DNA from: Hippophae tibetana
Taxonomy: Eukaryota > Streptophyta > Magnoliopsida > Rosales > Elaeagnaceae
Length of the DNA stretch: 64,000 nt
Assembly (NCBI GenBank): GCA_037013495.1
Contig: CM072802.1
Location: 43,624,501-43,688,500 of the forward strand
Reading direction: 5' to 3'
The notes below the pieces were generated by a model that did no database searches, had not been told where the DNA came from, and saw only the letters and a list, made by a program, of their open reading frames with translations. Positions 24,101-34,320 of this stretch are shown piece by piece. The translations under genes were made by a program, and so were the position numbers. The stretch's first letter is position 1, and each line of letters starts with the position of its first letter.

Positions 24101-27100
24101 AAGTCTGGTATATGATGACATCCCAAAAAAGATTATTAATCTTGTTGCTAAGTAGCCCGAAGATTGGGATGATGAAGTATATGATTTAACTACCAAATTT
24201 GAGTGGAGCAATACAATTAAATTTCCTACACCTTGGAATGTGGTTATATCCAGTTGAATCTAATATAAACTAAACAAGTAACATTGAGACAAATGAATGT
24301 CATAAAGGCCAATTAGATTCAGGGACGTCTTTTAATCACAGAACTTCATCTTTAGAATGAGAAGTTTATTGAAAGAAACCGAACGATCCTTCAGACGAAA
24401 TCATTCTCATGGATTATTTTTCTTGAAATGGAAAAACTTGTTGCTTTACCAAATACAAAAAGCAGAAGTTACTATATTGACGTTTGATCTTTCTATGCCA
24501 ATTTGATAGCGAAGAAAGTTATTTGAAAGCTGAACTTAATGCTTGTTGCTTGAGTACCAATTTGTTGTTGTTGTTGAATTTCTCATAGGCACTGCTGATG
24601 GTAGTATTAAAGCATGAAACGTTGATGCAAAAAGAGTTGTTTGTGACCTCAGTACAACTGAATCATTTCTAAGGGTGTTGGATATGAACTGCCATCATGT
24701 AAAACCAATTTTTGTTTATGCAGTAGCTTCATAATAAGATGACTCAAGAGCCCTCGGAGAGTTCAAGGAATGACACTCTTCGTCTTGCTTGGTCTTACTT
24801 TCCTTAGGATTAAAGAAATTGATGTACCAATTTGCTCTTACTACTTAATTTGAAGGAGTAGATTAGCGGCAAATTGCAAAGTTGATTGGTATCGTTGATT
24901 CTTATTAGCCTCACCCTCTAATGCACCTTGACCTCTAAGGAATATAGATTGTAGTTGTTGGATTTTTTTTTTCAGCATCTAAAATATTGATTAAACCAAG
25001 CAATAACCATACCTATATATTACACAACAGGGTCCATTTTCATCCATTGCTTTTACATAAGGTTTAAAACCAATGAATAATACTTCCATTGACAAAATAA
25101 AAAATCATGTAATGTGTTAGTTACCATTGGTGGGTCCATCACCAAAGAGGTAACCAAGAGAAGACCCTTCACTAGGGGCAAAGTGCACCTTAGTTGAAGG
25201 CTGATCTGTGATGAAGTTGCCAATGTTTTGGCCATCTGCTCGCACGTAGTTGTTTGTAGAACTATGGATCCCAGCTCGACCCTGTTTTCAATTGGTTGAG
25301 TAGAAGTTTTAGAAGCAGAGCCCTTACTCACAGACTGCACTTCATTTGGAGTAGTAGTTGGAGTATTGTTTGTTGTTGGTGTTGGTTTTGGTGCCTTTAC
25401 ACTACCAAAAAAATATCCTAATGAACTTTGTCCCCCACCATTGCTAACTCCACGACCCATGCTTTCCTTATTTTGAAAATAAATATCAAATCTGGAGAGA
25501 AGCTCTGAAGCACATAAAAAACATGTCGTAGCTAAAAGGAAGGCCATTGATGAGGAGTATAAGAGGTGGCTAAGAGCATCAATTTTTGCAATGATAGAAT
25601 AGAAGGTTAAGAGCAGCGGTTTCTGAACCTAATGCTTTGATACCATGTTGTAAATTGAATTCTAGATTGGTAAAAAATCAACAGATGTTGTAAATTGGTG
25701 TTGAAAAATTCCAAGGCCTAAAGGCCTTTACACACAAAACAAGCTCTTTTAAAATTGTATTATTCTTATTCCTTTTTTTTCTTGGTACAGATCATATATA
25801 TATATTATTGTTATGACTAAAATACAGCTACAATACACAAATATACAGTTGAAATACACTAATATAAAGTTGGAAATGAAGCTGAAAGTTATCTTGAAAA
25901 TCAAGAAACTAATTCCTTGAAAACATAGGTTGATTTCACCCTGAAAATCCGGAAACTAACTCCTGAAAATCAGGGCCTGCTTAGGAATCAATCATACGCC
26001 TAGATTGATTTCCTACAGAAAATAAAGATGAGATGTCAGCAGGACATGGGTGCTATCATTGGTGTAGAATAATCTTTAATCTGGACATGAATAGTTGACT
26101 TTGTAAATACTCTTTAATTATGCTGGTTTTTGTTTATTGTTTTTGATAAGGAAGGTAAAAGACAAAGTCTTCAAAGATAATACCTGTGCTTAGACCCTCT
26201 GTTCTCTTTGGTTATACAGGAAGAGAATGTTAGTGCCATGAACATCGGACCTTTTCCAGTCAAAAGTATAAATCTTGGAATTGAAAAGAAAAGGCTAGAT
26301 TTGCCCGTGCAGAAGAATACTCTTACCAAGTATTTCTGTATCCGTCATTTTCCCTTTCGTAATTTAATTATATTATTTTGGTCAAGAATTTTTTCAAATC
26401 TTGTTAAAATTTCATTCACATATTCTTTCTTTATGCTATACATTGAAGACTGAACATGGTGGAATTATTGTACAAGAGTAAAGTTCTCTATTAATTTTTC
26501 TGAATAATTTGAGCAACTGTTACCAGACAAACACTTAACGTTTCTATGTAGCATTGCTGTTCTTGTTCAGGATGTTACTTATATTTGTCATCAATACACA
26601 TGCTGCTTAATTTTTCCTGATTTAACTCACATCCATCTAAGCTGTCAAAGAAGGCTCTTAACTTTTCATACGCATCATGAAAGGTATGAGTTGTGCCTAC
26701 GGAAGCTTATGGATTTGGAGTATATGGTAAGAGATAGGAAAGATAGTCCGGAGTCATAAAATCAACATAGCCATATTATGTTCTTGGAGGGACAGCACCA
26801 AGGACATCCTATTAGCATATTGCCATATGTTCATACCCCTTGCTTTTTGGTTTCTTTTGGTTTTTCTGGGTCAAAGCCATATAATTTGTGTTTTCTTTGA
26901 CAATTGAAGGCTTTGCCTCTATTGAGGCAAAGAGAAACTTTAGGGCCCCGCAGATATCACCCAATAATTCAAGTCCAAGTTCTAATTCTTCTCTCATTTC
27001 CAAGGAAGATGTTGATGTGGAGCATATTGCTACTAAAATGAGCTGTTCAGAGACAGCATCATTGCTTCGCTCTAAAATTGCATACCCCATTCCTCTTCCT

Positions 27101-29186
27101 AATGATTCAGTGAGTGCTAAAACTTGCATCAGTTGTTCAATGTCATGCGGCTCTTGCCAGGATGTTCATTTGAGAATTTACTATGTTTTTTTATAGGCTC
27201 AAGATAATTTAGCAGCTAAAGTGTCTGAGTCATCAGCATCTCCAAGTCATGGTAAGATTGTAGTTTTTCATTGGACAGACCAATCTATACCAACTGCTGG
27301 GTTGTGCTTAATACCTCTCATTTTGTGTCAAGATATGAAAGACATACTCGACGAGACAAAAAGCATGGAGGGTACTTTTTTGCCACAATCCAGATATCCA
27401 ATTCATAAACCTTGTCTAACCCTGCAAAGGGAACGTGAATCCAAGAATTTTTCAGATGCATTTGAGGGAAAAACAAGAACAGATAACAGAAAGGTCATAA
27501 TAAGGAGTTCCTATTTTCAGCACAAGCCATCAAAAGAGAATGCCGAGGACAGTAAACAGAACATTGTGACTAACAATGATTGTGCCATTGATTTATGTGG
27601 GAATACAGTATCTGAGAATGTCCCTTATGGCAATAGCTACAACAATGGAAAAGCTACAAAAAGGAGAAACCCCTTGGATCATTGTTTTGAAGCAGTACGT
27701 GCTTTCTTTTCCTTTTAGAAATTTTCTATCATTTATGCTCATGAACTTATTATGACTTTCCTATTGTGACAGGCAAATTTGAAAACCAAGCAAGTCTGTG
27801 TAGATGCATCTTTTTCCAAAAGTGGTAAGCGCAAATGTGCACAACTACTAGAGCATTGTATTAGTAATTTCACTTACATACATTATTTTTTTCATTGAGA
27901 ATGCATGCCTGCTATTGGCCTACTTGATATGGTTGTATGATCACATGATGACATGTTGGCTTCAATAGTTATATTTTGAAAAAAAAAACAATATTTATAA
28001 TATTTTTTAAAACTTGTAACTATAAAAATAACTTCTTATGTAAAACGTGTATTTTTACTACAAAGAGAAAAAGCTTAGCCCAAATATTTCATTGAACACC
28101 AGCCATTTGGATGCCGTTCTTGTTAAAATCTATATAATTAGACCCATTTTTCTTTATTAAAAGTTTTAGGGGTGTTATTTGATGTAATTTCTCTTATATT
28201 TTTTTCTGGTAATTATCAGTGCTTCTTATCTCTTCCCAATGCTCTTATTTCTCTATGTGAATATGGTGCATCAGGGATATATTGTCAGAATTGTTTCTAT
28301 TCAAAGGGTATTCGTTTTTGAAGGTTGAAGTCTATCTGAATTTCATTTGGTGCTTTTTTTTTGCATTCATTGAACTTGAGCTGTCTGTTTCACCGTTAGT
28401 GAATGATGGATCTGTTAATGATCAAGGGATCATATAAATAGAAAATTAAAAGGAAGGAGTAATCAGCTCACTAGGGTTTTAGCTGCCTTTGGAATGGAGA
28501 AAAGAAGGATAAACACAGAAAATCAGTTATAACAACAATTGTATGTTTTTAGAATCTTTAATGCCTTAAAACTACATGTCTGGTCAAGTAGATAAAGTGT
28601 TTGTAAATTCGTTTACGTTGACCTTTTACAGACTTAAGGACTCTGGTAGATATTACTGTAATTAGCTTTACATGCTCTTCTGCAGTTACACAAAGCCTCA
28701 TGTCTTAGCTTTTCCCAATCTCTTTATTACTTAAGTTTTGAATTTCCATGCCTGTAACTGTAAATGAAATAGCTTAGATGGAGCAATCTATAAGATTAAT
28801 GACACTTCAAATGAAATAAGCATCTAATTTTCATTGTTCCTCTAACCTCAATGAAACGTTTACTCGTGCAGGAAGCGAGGAAAAGAAATTTGGATCTAAC
28901 ATTTCCCATTTAGGCCATTATTCTGAAGTAGCACAAAAATCGGTAGAAAATTTTGTTTCAATAATATCATCATTTCGATATTCTTCATCTGGTTCTCGTG
29001 CGAGTGGGCTTCGAGCTCCTCTAAAAGACATTAGAAACATTTCTACCAGCAGGTAATATGGAGTCTGATCAATTTGCAAGTTGGGGTCTATGACGTTTCA
29101 TCTGACTTTACTCTTTGTATTGAAGGTCAACTGCCGATTTGGACCTTAATCAGTTCGTGTATGTACCAAAACACCCGAAGACTTGA
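15120..29186 (+). CDS. EXO1: Exonuclease 1 (XPG/Rad2 family 5'-flap nuclease), 14 exons, 676 aa
   Basis: Exons: 15120-15280, 16034-16153, 16696-16819, 16952-17089, 17221-17430, 17583-17758, 17877-17949, 26220-26337, 26910-27109, 27197-27251, 27333-27694, 27773-27824, 28872-29052, 29126-29186. Joined they total 2031 nt, open from [10 protein letters not shown] to TGA, close to the plant EXO1 length. The XPG N and I regions keep the metal ligands D30, D78 (VFDGG), E150/D152 (YEADAQ), D171/D173 (TEDSDL) and D226 (SGCDY). A helix-hairpin-helix [13 protein letters not shown] follows, then a serine-rich tail with VIIRSSYF and LRAPLKDI blocks typical of plant EXO1. The family removes 5' DNA ends in mismatch repair, end resection and recombination in the nucleus. 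Intron 6 is AT-AC (U12 type); intron 7 is 8.27 kb and filled by two copia elements; other introns are GT-AG. Exon ends were chosen by splice signals and unbroken phase. Confidence 0.93.
17759..17876 (+). other. U12-type AT-AC intron (EXO1 intron 6)
   Basis: The intron opens with ATATCCTTT, a perfect U12 5' splice site. Its branch-site match CCCTTAAC (17860-17867) places the branch A 10 nt before the terminal AC (CATAC, ending 17876). No GT donor or AG acceptor keeps the frame here; using AT-AC joins GGG-CC to A-TTT and preserves the expected G-P-x-x-P-Q-D spacing. The minor spliceosome is therefore inferred for this 118-bp intron. Confidence 0.85.
17978..18232 (-). repeat. 3' LTR of copia element A
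   Basis: TG...CA ends: starts TGAAGATTTAG and ends GAGTTTCTCAACA, i.e. TGTTGAGAAACTC on the coding strand, a copia-like LTR start. Confidence 0.8.
18578..19640 (-). pseudogene. copia element A reverse transcriptase and RNase H remnants
   Basis: From the right, 19428-19622 carries the copia RT block [23 protein letters not shown]. Near 19165-19200 the catalytic region reads [13 protein letters not shown]: the usual YVDD is changed to YGDD, keeping both aspartates. 18578-18772 is the end of RNase H (TDADWAGS-like as [18 protein letters not shown], then [11 protein letters not shown]). Stops and frameshifts separate them. These domains would copy element RNA into cDNA; here they cannot be made as one polyprotein. 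Confidence 0.85.
19990..21290. other. AT-rich filler interrupting copia element A
   Basis: No retroelement motif is readable here where integrase should be. It contains three copies of CTATGTATTAAATTTCTCCC near 21130-21210 and a repeated ATTAATCCAAAGA with CAAATCAAATGCA (20879-20970). It may be a further small insertion into the element; I see no clear ends. Confidence 0.4.
21400..22900 (-). pseudogene. copia element A gag and GAG-pre-integrase remnants
   Basis: At 22471-22707 a gag piece ([42 protein letters not shown]) resembles copia UBN2-type gag. 22083-22295 continues it ([20 protein letters not shown]). The zinc-knuckle area near 21950-22050 is damaged but keeps [10 protein letters not shown]. 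21407-21619 is the GAG-pre-integrase block ([16 protein letters not shown]). Several frameshifts separate them. The segment reads toward the RT remnant on the same strand. Confidence 0.8.
22927..22938 (-). other. Primer-binding site of copia element A
   Basis: GCTCTGATAACA directly left of the right LTR; reverse complement TGTTATCAGAGC differs by one base from the tRNA-Met-type TGGTATCAGAGC. Confidence 0.7.
22939..23104 (-). repeat. 5' LTR of copia element A (truncated)
   Basis: Matches the left LTR from TGAAGATTTAG to CTAGAAATCAG, then lacks the final 30 or so bases ending CTCAACA. Confidence 0.75.
23230..23469 (-). repeat. 3' LTR of copia element B (truncated)
   Basis: Homologous to about 25815-26017. 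It contains an extra CTGAAAGTTATCCTTAAA near its left end. The outer part of the LTR is missing. Confidence 0.7.
23625..24200 (+). pseudogene. Four tandem copies of a calreticulin P-domain-like fragment
   Basis: Units of 142-144 bp start near 23631, 23773, 23915 and 24058. In each, the plus strand reads YDDIPKxITDPVAK, then a stop or a short change, then [10 protein letters not shown]. That is the second P-domain repeat of plant calreticulin ([23 protein letters not shown]). Copies carry in-frame TAG stops and substitutions (EDWDDE becomes ED-stop-DDE in copy 1; copy 4 breaks off after DWDDE). Each unit ends with GTTAACATTCAACACTC, which is not calreticulin. It is a captured exon piece amplified in tandem, non-functional, lying inside copia element B opposite to its sense strand. 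The P domain normally binds calcium and co-chaperones in the ER lumen. Confidence 0.65.
24583..24750 (+). pseudogene. WD40-repeat-like gene fragment
   Basis: After an acceptor-like TTCTCATAG, the plus strand reads GTADGSIKA[20 protein letters not shown] and then [22 protein letters not shown] before stops. GT.DG.I..WNV is the core of a WD40 blade with its tryptophan codon mutated to TGA. The presence of what looks like an intron end suggests capture of genomic DNA and not cDNA. The parent gene is not identified; matching to a specific WD40 protein would need a database search. Confidence 0.4.
25117..25460 (-). pseudogene. SPIRAL1-like (SPR1/SP1L) intronless pseudogene
   Basis: From ATG at 25460 the frame begins [18 protein letters not shown], the conserved SPIRAL1 N-terminus, followed by a P/T/S-rich linker. 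One frameshift near 25275-25290 moves the reading to a second frame with [17 protein letters not shown] and [18 protein letters not shown], the conserved C-terminus, ending at TAA 25117-25119. SPIRAL1 proteins are small plant microtubule-associated proteins that control directional cell expansion. The whole gene is present without introns and includes some 5' untranslated sequence, so it is a cDNA copy. It lies 174 bp inside the primer-binding site of copia element B, on the same strand, where gag would be: transduction by the element is the simplest reading. Confidence 0.85.
25634..25645 (-). other. Primer-binding site of copia element B
   Basis: GCTTTGATACCA; reverse complement TGGTATCAAAGC, one change from the tRNA-Met-type primer site, touching the LTR at 25646. 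Confidence 0.8.
25646..26017 (-). repeat. 5' LTR of copia element B
   Basis: Ends TGTTGTAAATTG...CCTACA (TGT...ACA). A TATATATATA stretch lies at 25795-25805. Confidence 0.75.
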
Positions 29187-29640
29187 TTTGGTTTCTATTT
29201 CTGCCGTACAGGTACTATTGTAGTTTATAGTGTGTGTGCTCTTGTTGGACTTTTCCTATAAGCATACTTCATCTATCTATGATTCCAGGCTCTACTACTG
29301 GCATGAACAACACATTTTCAAACATTTACAGGATTTGATCTTTGCCCTGTGGCTCGATTTCGATATTTGCAGCACCAAGAGTCACTTGCAGCTTCTGTTA
29401 CAAGGGCTGGGTCAAAGGCTAGTCTTGAAATTTTTTAAGGATTCGTTCCTGAAAAGCATGATCAAAATGCTTTTCATCTTTGCATGTATAAGCTTAAATT
29501 CCTTTTTGAGTTATAATTTCATTCACGGCACTCTTTCAGATGGCCAAAATATTGACGAAGTTGATATTTTCTACACTTATTTTGTTATTATTTGCCTTTT
29601 GCATTGATATGTTCAACATTTATGTGTTATTTTTTAGGAT
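29187..29640 (+). other. EXO1 3' untranslated region, with a possible 3'-UTR intron
   Basis: A donor-like TACAG|GTACTATT (29212) and acceptor-like CATTTACAG (ending 29331) could remove an intron 25 nt after the stop codon. The sequence after 29331 is less AT-rich than its surroundings. It contains a 33-codon open stretch (FDLCPVARFRYLQHQE...) that does not join in frame with EXO1. Confidence 0.4.
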
Positions 29641-32600
29641 TTATTTCGTACTGTCTACCATTGTGTTGTACACTTTTTTTAGAAAAAAAAAATACTTATT
29701 AAGCCGGATTCTATTGTCTATTATGTTCACATTGTATTAATTTCTTAAAAATAATAAAAATTTCAATTAAATCAATTTATTTGTGTTATCTTGTTATGTG
29801 ATTTATTATATGTTATGCAAGTTTTGTTAATATTGTTTCAAATTTATCATGTTTGGATTGTATATTGATGTCAAAATACTAAACATATTTGCACATAAAA
29901 TTTGTATTTTTATTCTTTAATAAAGTAACATATTAATTGGTTTTTTTTTAAAAATCCTAGTAAAAGTAAACTAGATTTTGGAATTAGTAATTTGGGTTGT
30001 TTAGTTTTTCAAATTATAAAAAGTTTTTATTAGTTTTTCACTTCTAACAAAAATGTTTAATTAAGTATGTATTATATTATTTTAATAATTTTTATATTAA
30101 AATATTATTTTATCATTATTAAAGTAAGATAAAATATGAATCATTTAATGTGTAAAAATAAAATTTAGTGTATATTTTTTTAAAAATAAATTAATAATTA
30201 TAATATTCTAATACAATTATTAAATAAAGTTATAGATAATTATTGGTTAAAATATTATAATTTATAAAAAGTGGGATTTAACATATCCTATTTAACCTAG
30301 AGACTTAGCCAATCTTTTTTTTGTTTCATTAGTATTTTTCCATATATTTTTTAAAATTTTAACATCAAATTTTCACCTAAGTTAATACTATCAATTTTAG
30401 CATAAATTTTTTATGTTTTAAAATAAATAATTTTATACTAATAATAATTATTATTTAACAATTAACATTACTATATATGTATAAGTTTTGTTTGATAAGC
30501 TAAACATTTCATGAAAAATACATGTGACATATGATTAGTTAACTACAAATGCACAAATGCAATAAGAACCTAATTCCTAAATTTCAAACTTTAACTTAAA
30601 AAAGAGAAATAGAGTGCATTCCAAAGCATTAAATAACGTTCACCTAAAAACTTTCGTGGATGGAAGGAAAAGTTGTAGACGAGGAAGGGCAATGAAATGT
30701 GGAGGTTTGGTCCGATCCAAATTGAACTAAGTGGGCCTATAGGGCAAACTGGAGTGAAACATTTTATTTATTTTTTTATAATTTTTGATATTCTTCAATT
30801 TTGTTATTATTTATGGATCAATGGCGTTTTAATCATAATTTAGTACTAAAATAAAAAAAAGATGTATAAAAATAAATACTAAAATGGTTAATGTTAGACT
30901 TGAACTTTTAACCGAATCAAATTAAATTATATTTTTAAAATGGGTTATGAAGAGAAATTGTTCATGATCTGAACTTTCCAAAATTGACTCAAACATGTGT
31001 ACTTGCGAGCTCTAAACAATCGGGTCAACTTTTCATGTTTACTGAAGTCCATATTTCAACCTTATGATCATATGTGTAAATATTTTTGAAGGGAGTTCAA
31101 GATTGATATAAATATTATTTACGTAGAAGAATAAAATTGATAAAAATAAAGAATCAATAATTAGAAGACATATTTTAAACTAGAAAAAACATTGACTTAC
31201 CAATAATACTCATTCATTAATCGCTAAATTGTAAATTATAATTTATAAATCATAAATACTAAATCTTAAATCTTAAATTCTAAATCATAAATCGATTAGA
31301 TTTAGGATTATTTAGTTTTTTTAATATATATATATATATAATTTTTTAAAATTATGCTTTTTATGTATTAATATAGATACTTATTATAAAGGATCTTTTA
31401 TTAACTCTCTCTTAGAGGCACTTGCAATGACTTAGTAATTATGGTGGTAAATTATTATTGGTCCAATAGTAAAGAAAGTCCAGCTATGTTGTATGTATTG
31501 GGTGTCTTGGTTTAAACTTTGCAAGTCTTGGTTTAAACTTTACAAGTCGAAGCTTCTGGATGGAACGAGGTTTATAAATTTGGAAGACTTCAATCAAGCT
31601 CTCTTGTCTAAGAAAATGTACTCCAATCACCCACAAGCTTAGATGTTTAAAATATGTTAAAAAATTGTGACATTTTGGAAGTTAAGGGTAGAACTCGTGC
31701 TAGCTAACTATAGCACAATTTAACATTAGGTTTTGTAGGGGTCATAATATCTGACATGAAACAAATACGACATAATATGCGTAAAATATTTAGTCATAAT
31801 TGATCAATACTTTTTTCATATTCTTAAACGTCTTGATATTTTTTAATATTATAATTACATAACATGAAAAAGTTTAAGTAAACCTTTTCATGTGTCAACT
31901 AATTTGTAAACACGACACAAATACTGTCTAACACAACACAATTGTCATCCCTCGTAAGCTCTTATTGAGGGGGTTGGATGGAGAGTAGGCAAATGAAATC
32001 AAATTAGCATCTTCTCTGATCCTTAGGTTCCTCTATACTACCCATTCGAGATTAACTCTAGCACATTATTGCCTCCTAATTCTCTAGTAAACACACTTAC
32101 TATTGCAATTGGAATTTGGGGCTCCAATTTGAATTTTTGTTACATTTGAGAAAAAGAAGCATAAGCCATTTTACAAATTCCATTACCTTGATTCAATGTA
32201 TCAAAAGGACAAATGGGCATGACACTACACATCAAATGGACTATACAATGTTAAAACTAAGTAACCTTTGGCTTTTGATCTCCAACTAGAAAAATAATAT
32301 GTTGCCTCTTCATCAAGTAGCACCAACAATCCTATTTATGGAGGAATATTTGGAGAGCTCAAGTTGAGAGGTTTACTAGTAGTTGGAAATTTTCATAGAT
32401 AAATCAATTGTGTAATATTTAGATTTTAAGAATGAGTCAACATTGATCTTATTTAATTCAAGCGCCTCTAAGATGTATCATTGTTAAAGCATCAAAAGCT
32501 CTCAATTTTAAGGTAAAACTATTCGCCTTTACTTGTATTTTACATAGGTTTTTGTTTAGAGTGATACCAATGTGTAGATCAAAAGTTATGTACATTTTAG

Positions 32601-32819
32601 AATTGAATGATCTATTCGTCTAATAGAGGAATCGATTCTCCATCTCGTATATGTAACTTTGTCAATGAAAGATCGTCCCCCCTCTTGGATGGATCAATTT
32701 CTCAAACTTATTTTCGTTATTTCAACTACTTTTTTGCAACTTTTATGTTTAATCAGTTCCCAACAATCACTCTATTAATGCCGCATTATATTGGGACCTT
32801 TTTCAATTAGGTTTTGCTA
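29641..32819. other. AT-rich intergenic DNA, no gene seen
   Basis: Long A/T stretches. Small local duplications only: a run of TAAATC(T/A)TAAAT-like units near 31240-31300, and a duplicated CTTGGTTTAAACTTTRCAAG (31508-31550). Confidence 0.65.
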
Positions 32820-34320
32820 GGATTTAAGCATTTCATTATATATAGATAACAATTCTTATTTCCTCCACCACCATACTTATTACATGCACACAGAAGGTAT
32901 AACTCTACGTTCTCATCAATCAAGGCATTTAATTTCACAATCTTCTATATTGATATATCTTTTTCTTGTTTAGGACTTATTTATATTTGTTTTAATTCAT
33001 TGTGTGTAGTAATAATTTAATTAATTCATTGTAGAGATTTAAAGGAGTTATTTTTATTATTCTTAAGCTTAATGTTTTTGTTTAATGATTATTAATTGAT
33101 TTAGGTTAAGCTAATACATGTTTTGAATATACTAATAGAGGATTATTCATTATTAAATCTATTATAGGATATATAATGTATTTGTGGTATCTGTACTAAC
33201 TTTTCAGGTGCTAAGGTTGATTGTTCAGCGGCTCGTGGACTCAATTTGATCGAAACGTTGGTCTGGATCAACCACTCATCTTGTTAGACTCTAAAAAAGA
33301 GGGTAGACTTGCTAGTAGAGTACATACGGGCTTTACCTTTGTAAGGGTAGTTTAAGATCTGTTTTGTATTGAACGTTGATTTTTATAGTGGACATGTCAA
33401 GACTTGCCTCAAGGTACTCTAGTACGTAGGGAAGGCTTGTTACATTTTAGAATCTACCAAATATTCGACAAAATCTCCCATATTTTTATACTTTAAACCA
33501 GCATGCAATACAAGAAAATGATATATACTTGTTATACAATATTAGAATCTCACAATTCATACATCCAAACTAAAAATAAATAAACAAATTATCTCAAGTT
33601 AAGAGAGATAATAACTATCAAATTAAGTTCTTTAGGCACTAAGGAGTTACAAATCTACCTCTAACATCACTAGATAGCCAAGAAATTGAGCTAAAGTCTT
33701 AGTAATTCCAAAAGAATGAAAAATCATATAATGCTAGATCAATGAATGAATCTATGTCTCTTTCAAAGATAGTAATTAAGTCTCTAATAAAAAAACTATT
33801 GTTGCATGAGAGAGAAAAATTAAAAGAAAATAGAGTGATTAAAAATACTCAATGAGTAAACAAACTTTAAGAAAAGAATAATTATTGAACATATCTATTT
33901 AACCTTTAATAGTTTAACAGTAAAATTGATACAAATCATTAATGAAAATAATCACAAGCTTTATTTGTAATAATATTTTAGTCTCTAATCACTATTTAAA
34001 TTATATCAAAATAATTATTTATAACCAATATAATAATGGCAAGCTAAAAACTTAAATAATAAAGATACCTAAGATAAGCTATCCAATTAATTTGTACACA
34101 AGAAAGTAGTCGTCTCACATGATAGGTTGAGTAGTTTAAGGATTAGTATTTTTTTTATATTGTGTTAACTTGGGTTATTTATACCTAAATATTACATATT
34201 AATATTTTATTTTTTTCATTTAATTTCATACATAATTGCATGCTTGGCCACTTTGTGGTAGTTTAGTTTTTAATAATATTTTGATTAGAAAACTATTCAC
34301 CCCTTTAAGTTGTTAGATCC
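32820..34320 (+). repeat. Degenerate solo LTR related to copia element C
   Basis: Blocks shared with 40.5-41.45 kb occur in the same order: TATATATAGATA promoter-like site, GAGGATTATTCATTATTAAAT, GAACGTTGATTTTTATAGTGGA, AACGTTGGTCT, GTAGAGTACAT, TTGCATGCTTGGCCACTTTG and ATTCACCCCTT. About 680 bp of AT-rich sequence (33436-34110) splits the copy. No internal domains follow convincingly. Confidence 0.5.

Larger units (their letters stand above)
23230..26017 (-). mobile_element. Ty1/copia element B carrying host-gene fragments, in EXO1 intron 7
   Basis: Right LTR 25646-26017 (TGTTGTAAATTG...TTTCCTACA) is preceded by GCTTTGATACCA (25634-25645), the complement of a tRNA-Met-type primer site. The left, truncated LTR (about 23230-23469) shares CAATACACAAATATA, AATACACTAATATAAAG and CTTAGGAATCAATCATAC with it, and is followed by TTCCCCCTTAA, a polypurine complement. 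A copia C-terminal tail is readable on the minus strand at about 23480-23640 ([14 protein letters not shown]-like and a terminal YIA-stop). Instead of gag-pol, the interior holds a SPIRAL1-like cDNA (same strand as the element), a WD40-like segment and four calreticulin-like repeats (both opposite strand). This is the organisation of a retroelement that has taken up gene pieces. Confidence 0.7.
17950..26219 (+). other. EXO1 intron 7, 8.27 kb, expanded by two copia elements
   Basis: Donor CAG|GTATTT after MPFQ and acceptor TTATACAG before EENV. Only about 30 bp at the left, about 125 bp between the elements and about 200 bp at the right are not assigned to the elements. Both insertions are antisense to EXO1. 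Confidence 0.85.

Noticed and set aside
26812-27129. A 105-codon minus-strand frame across EXO1 exon 9
   Set aside because: It is the antisense of an exon that fits EXO1 in phase with good splice sites; its translation has no recognisable motif.
29230-29740. Two plus-strand frames of 125 and 66 codons downstream of EXO1
   Set aside because: They are T-rich frames in the 3'-UTR region with no domain.
32607-32810. A 67-codon plus-strand frame in AT-rich DNA
   Set aside because: No domain, no splice or promoter support.
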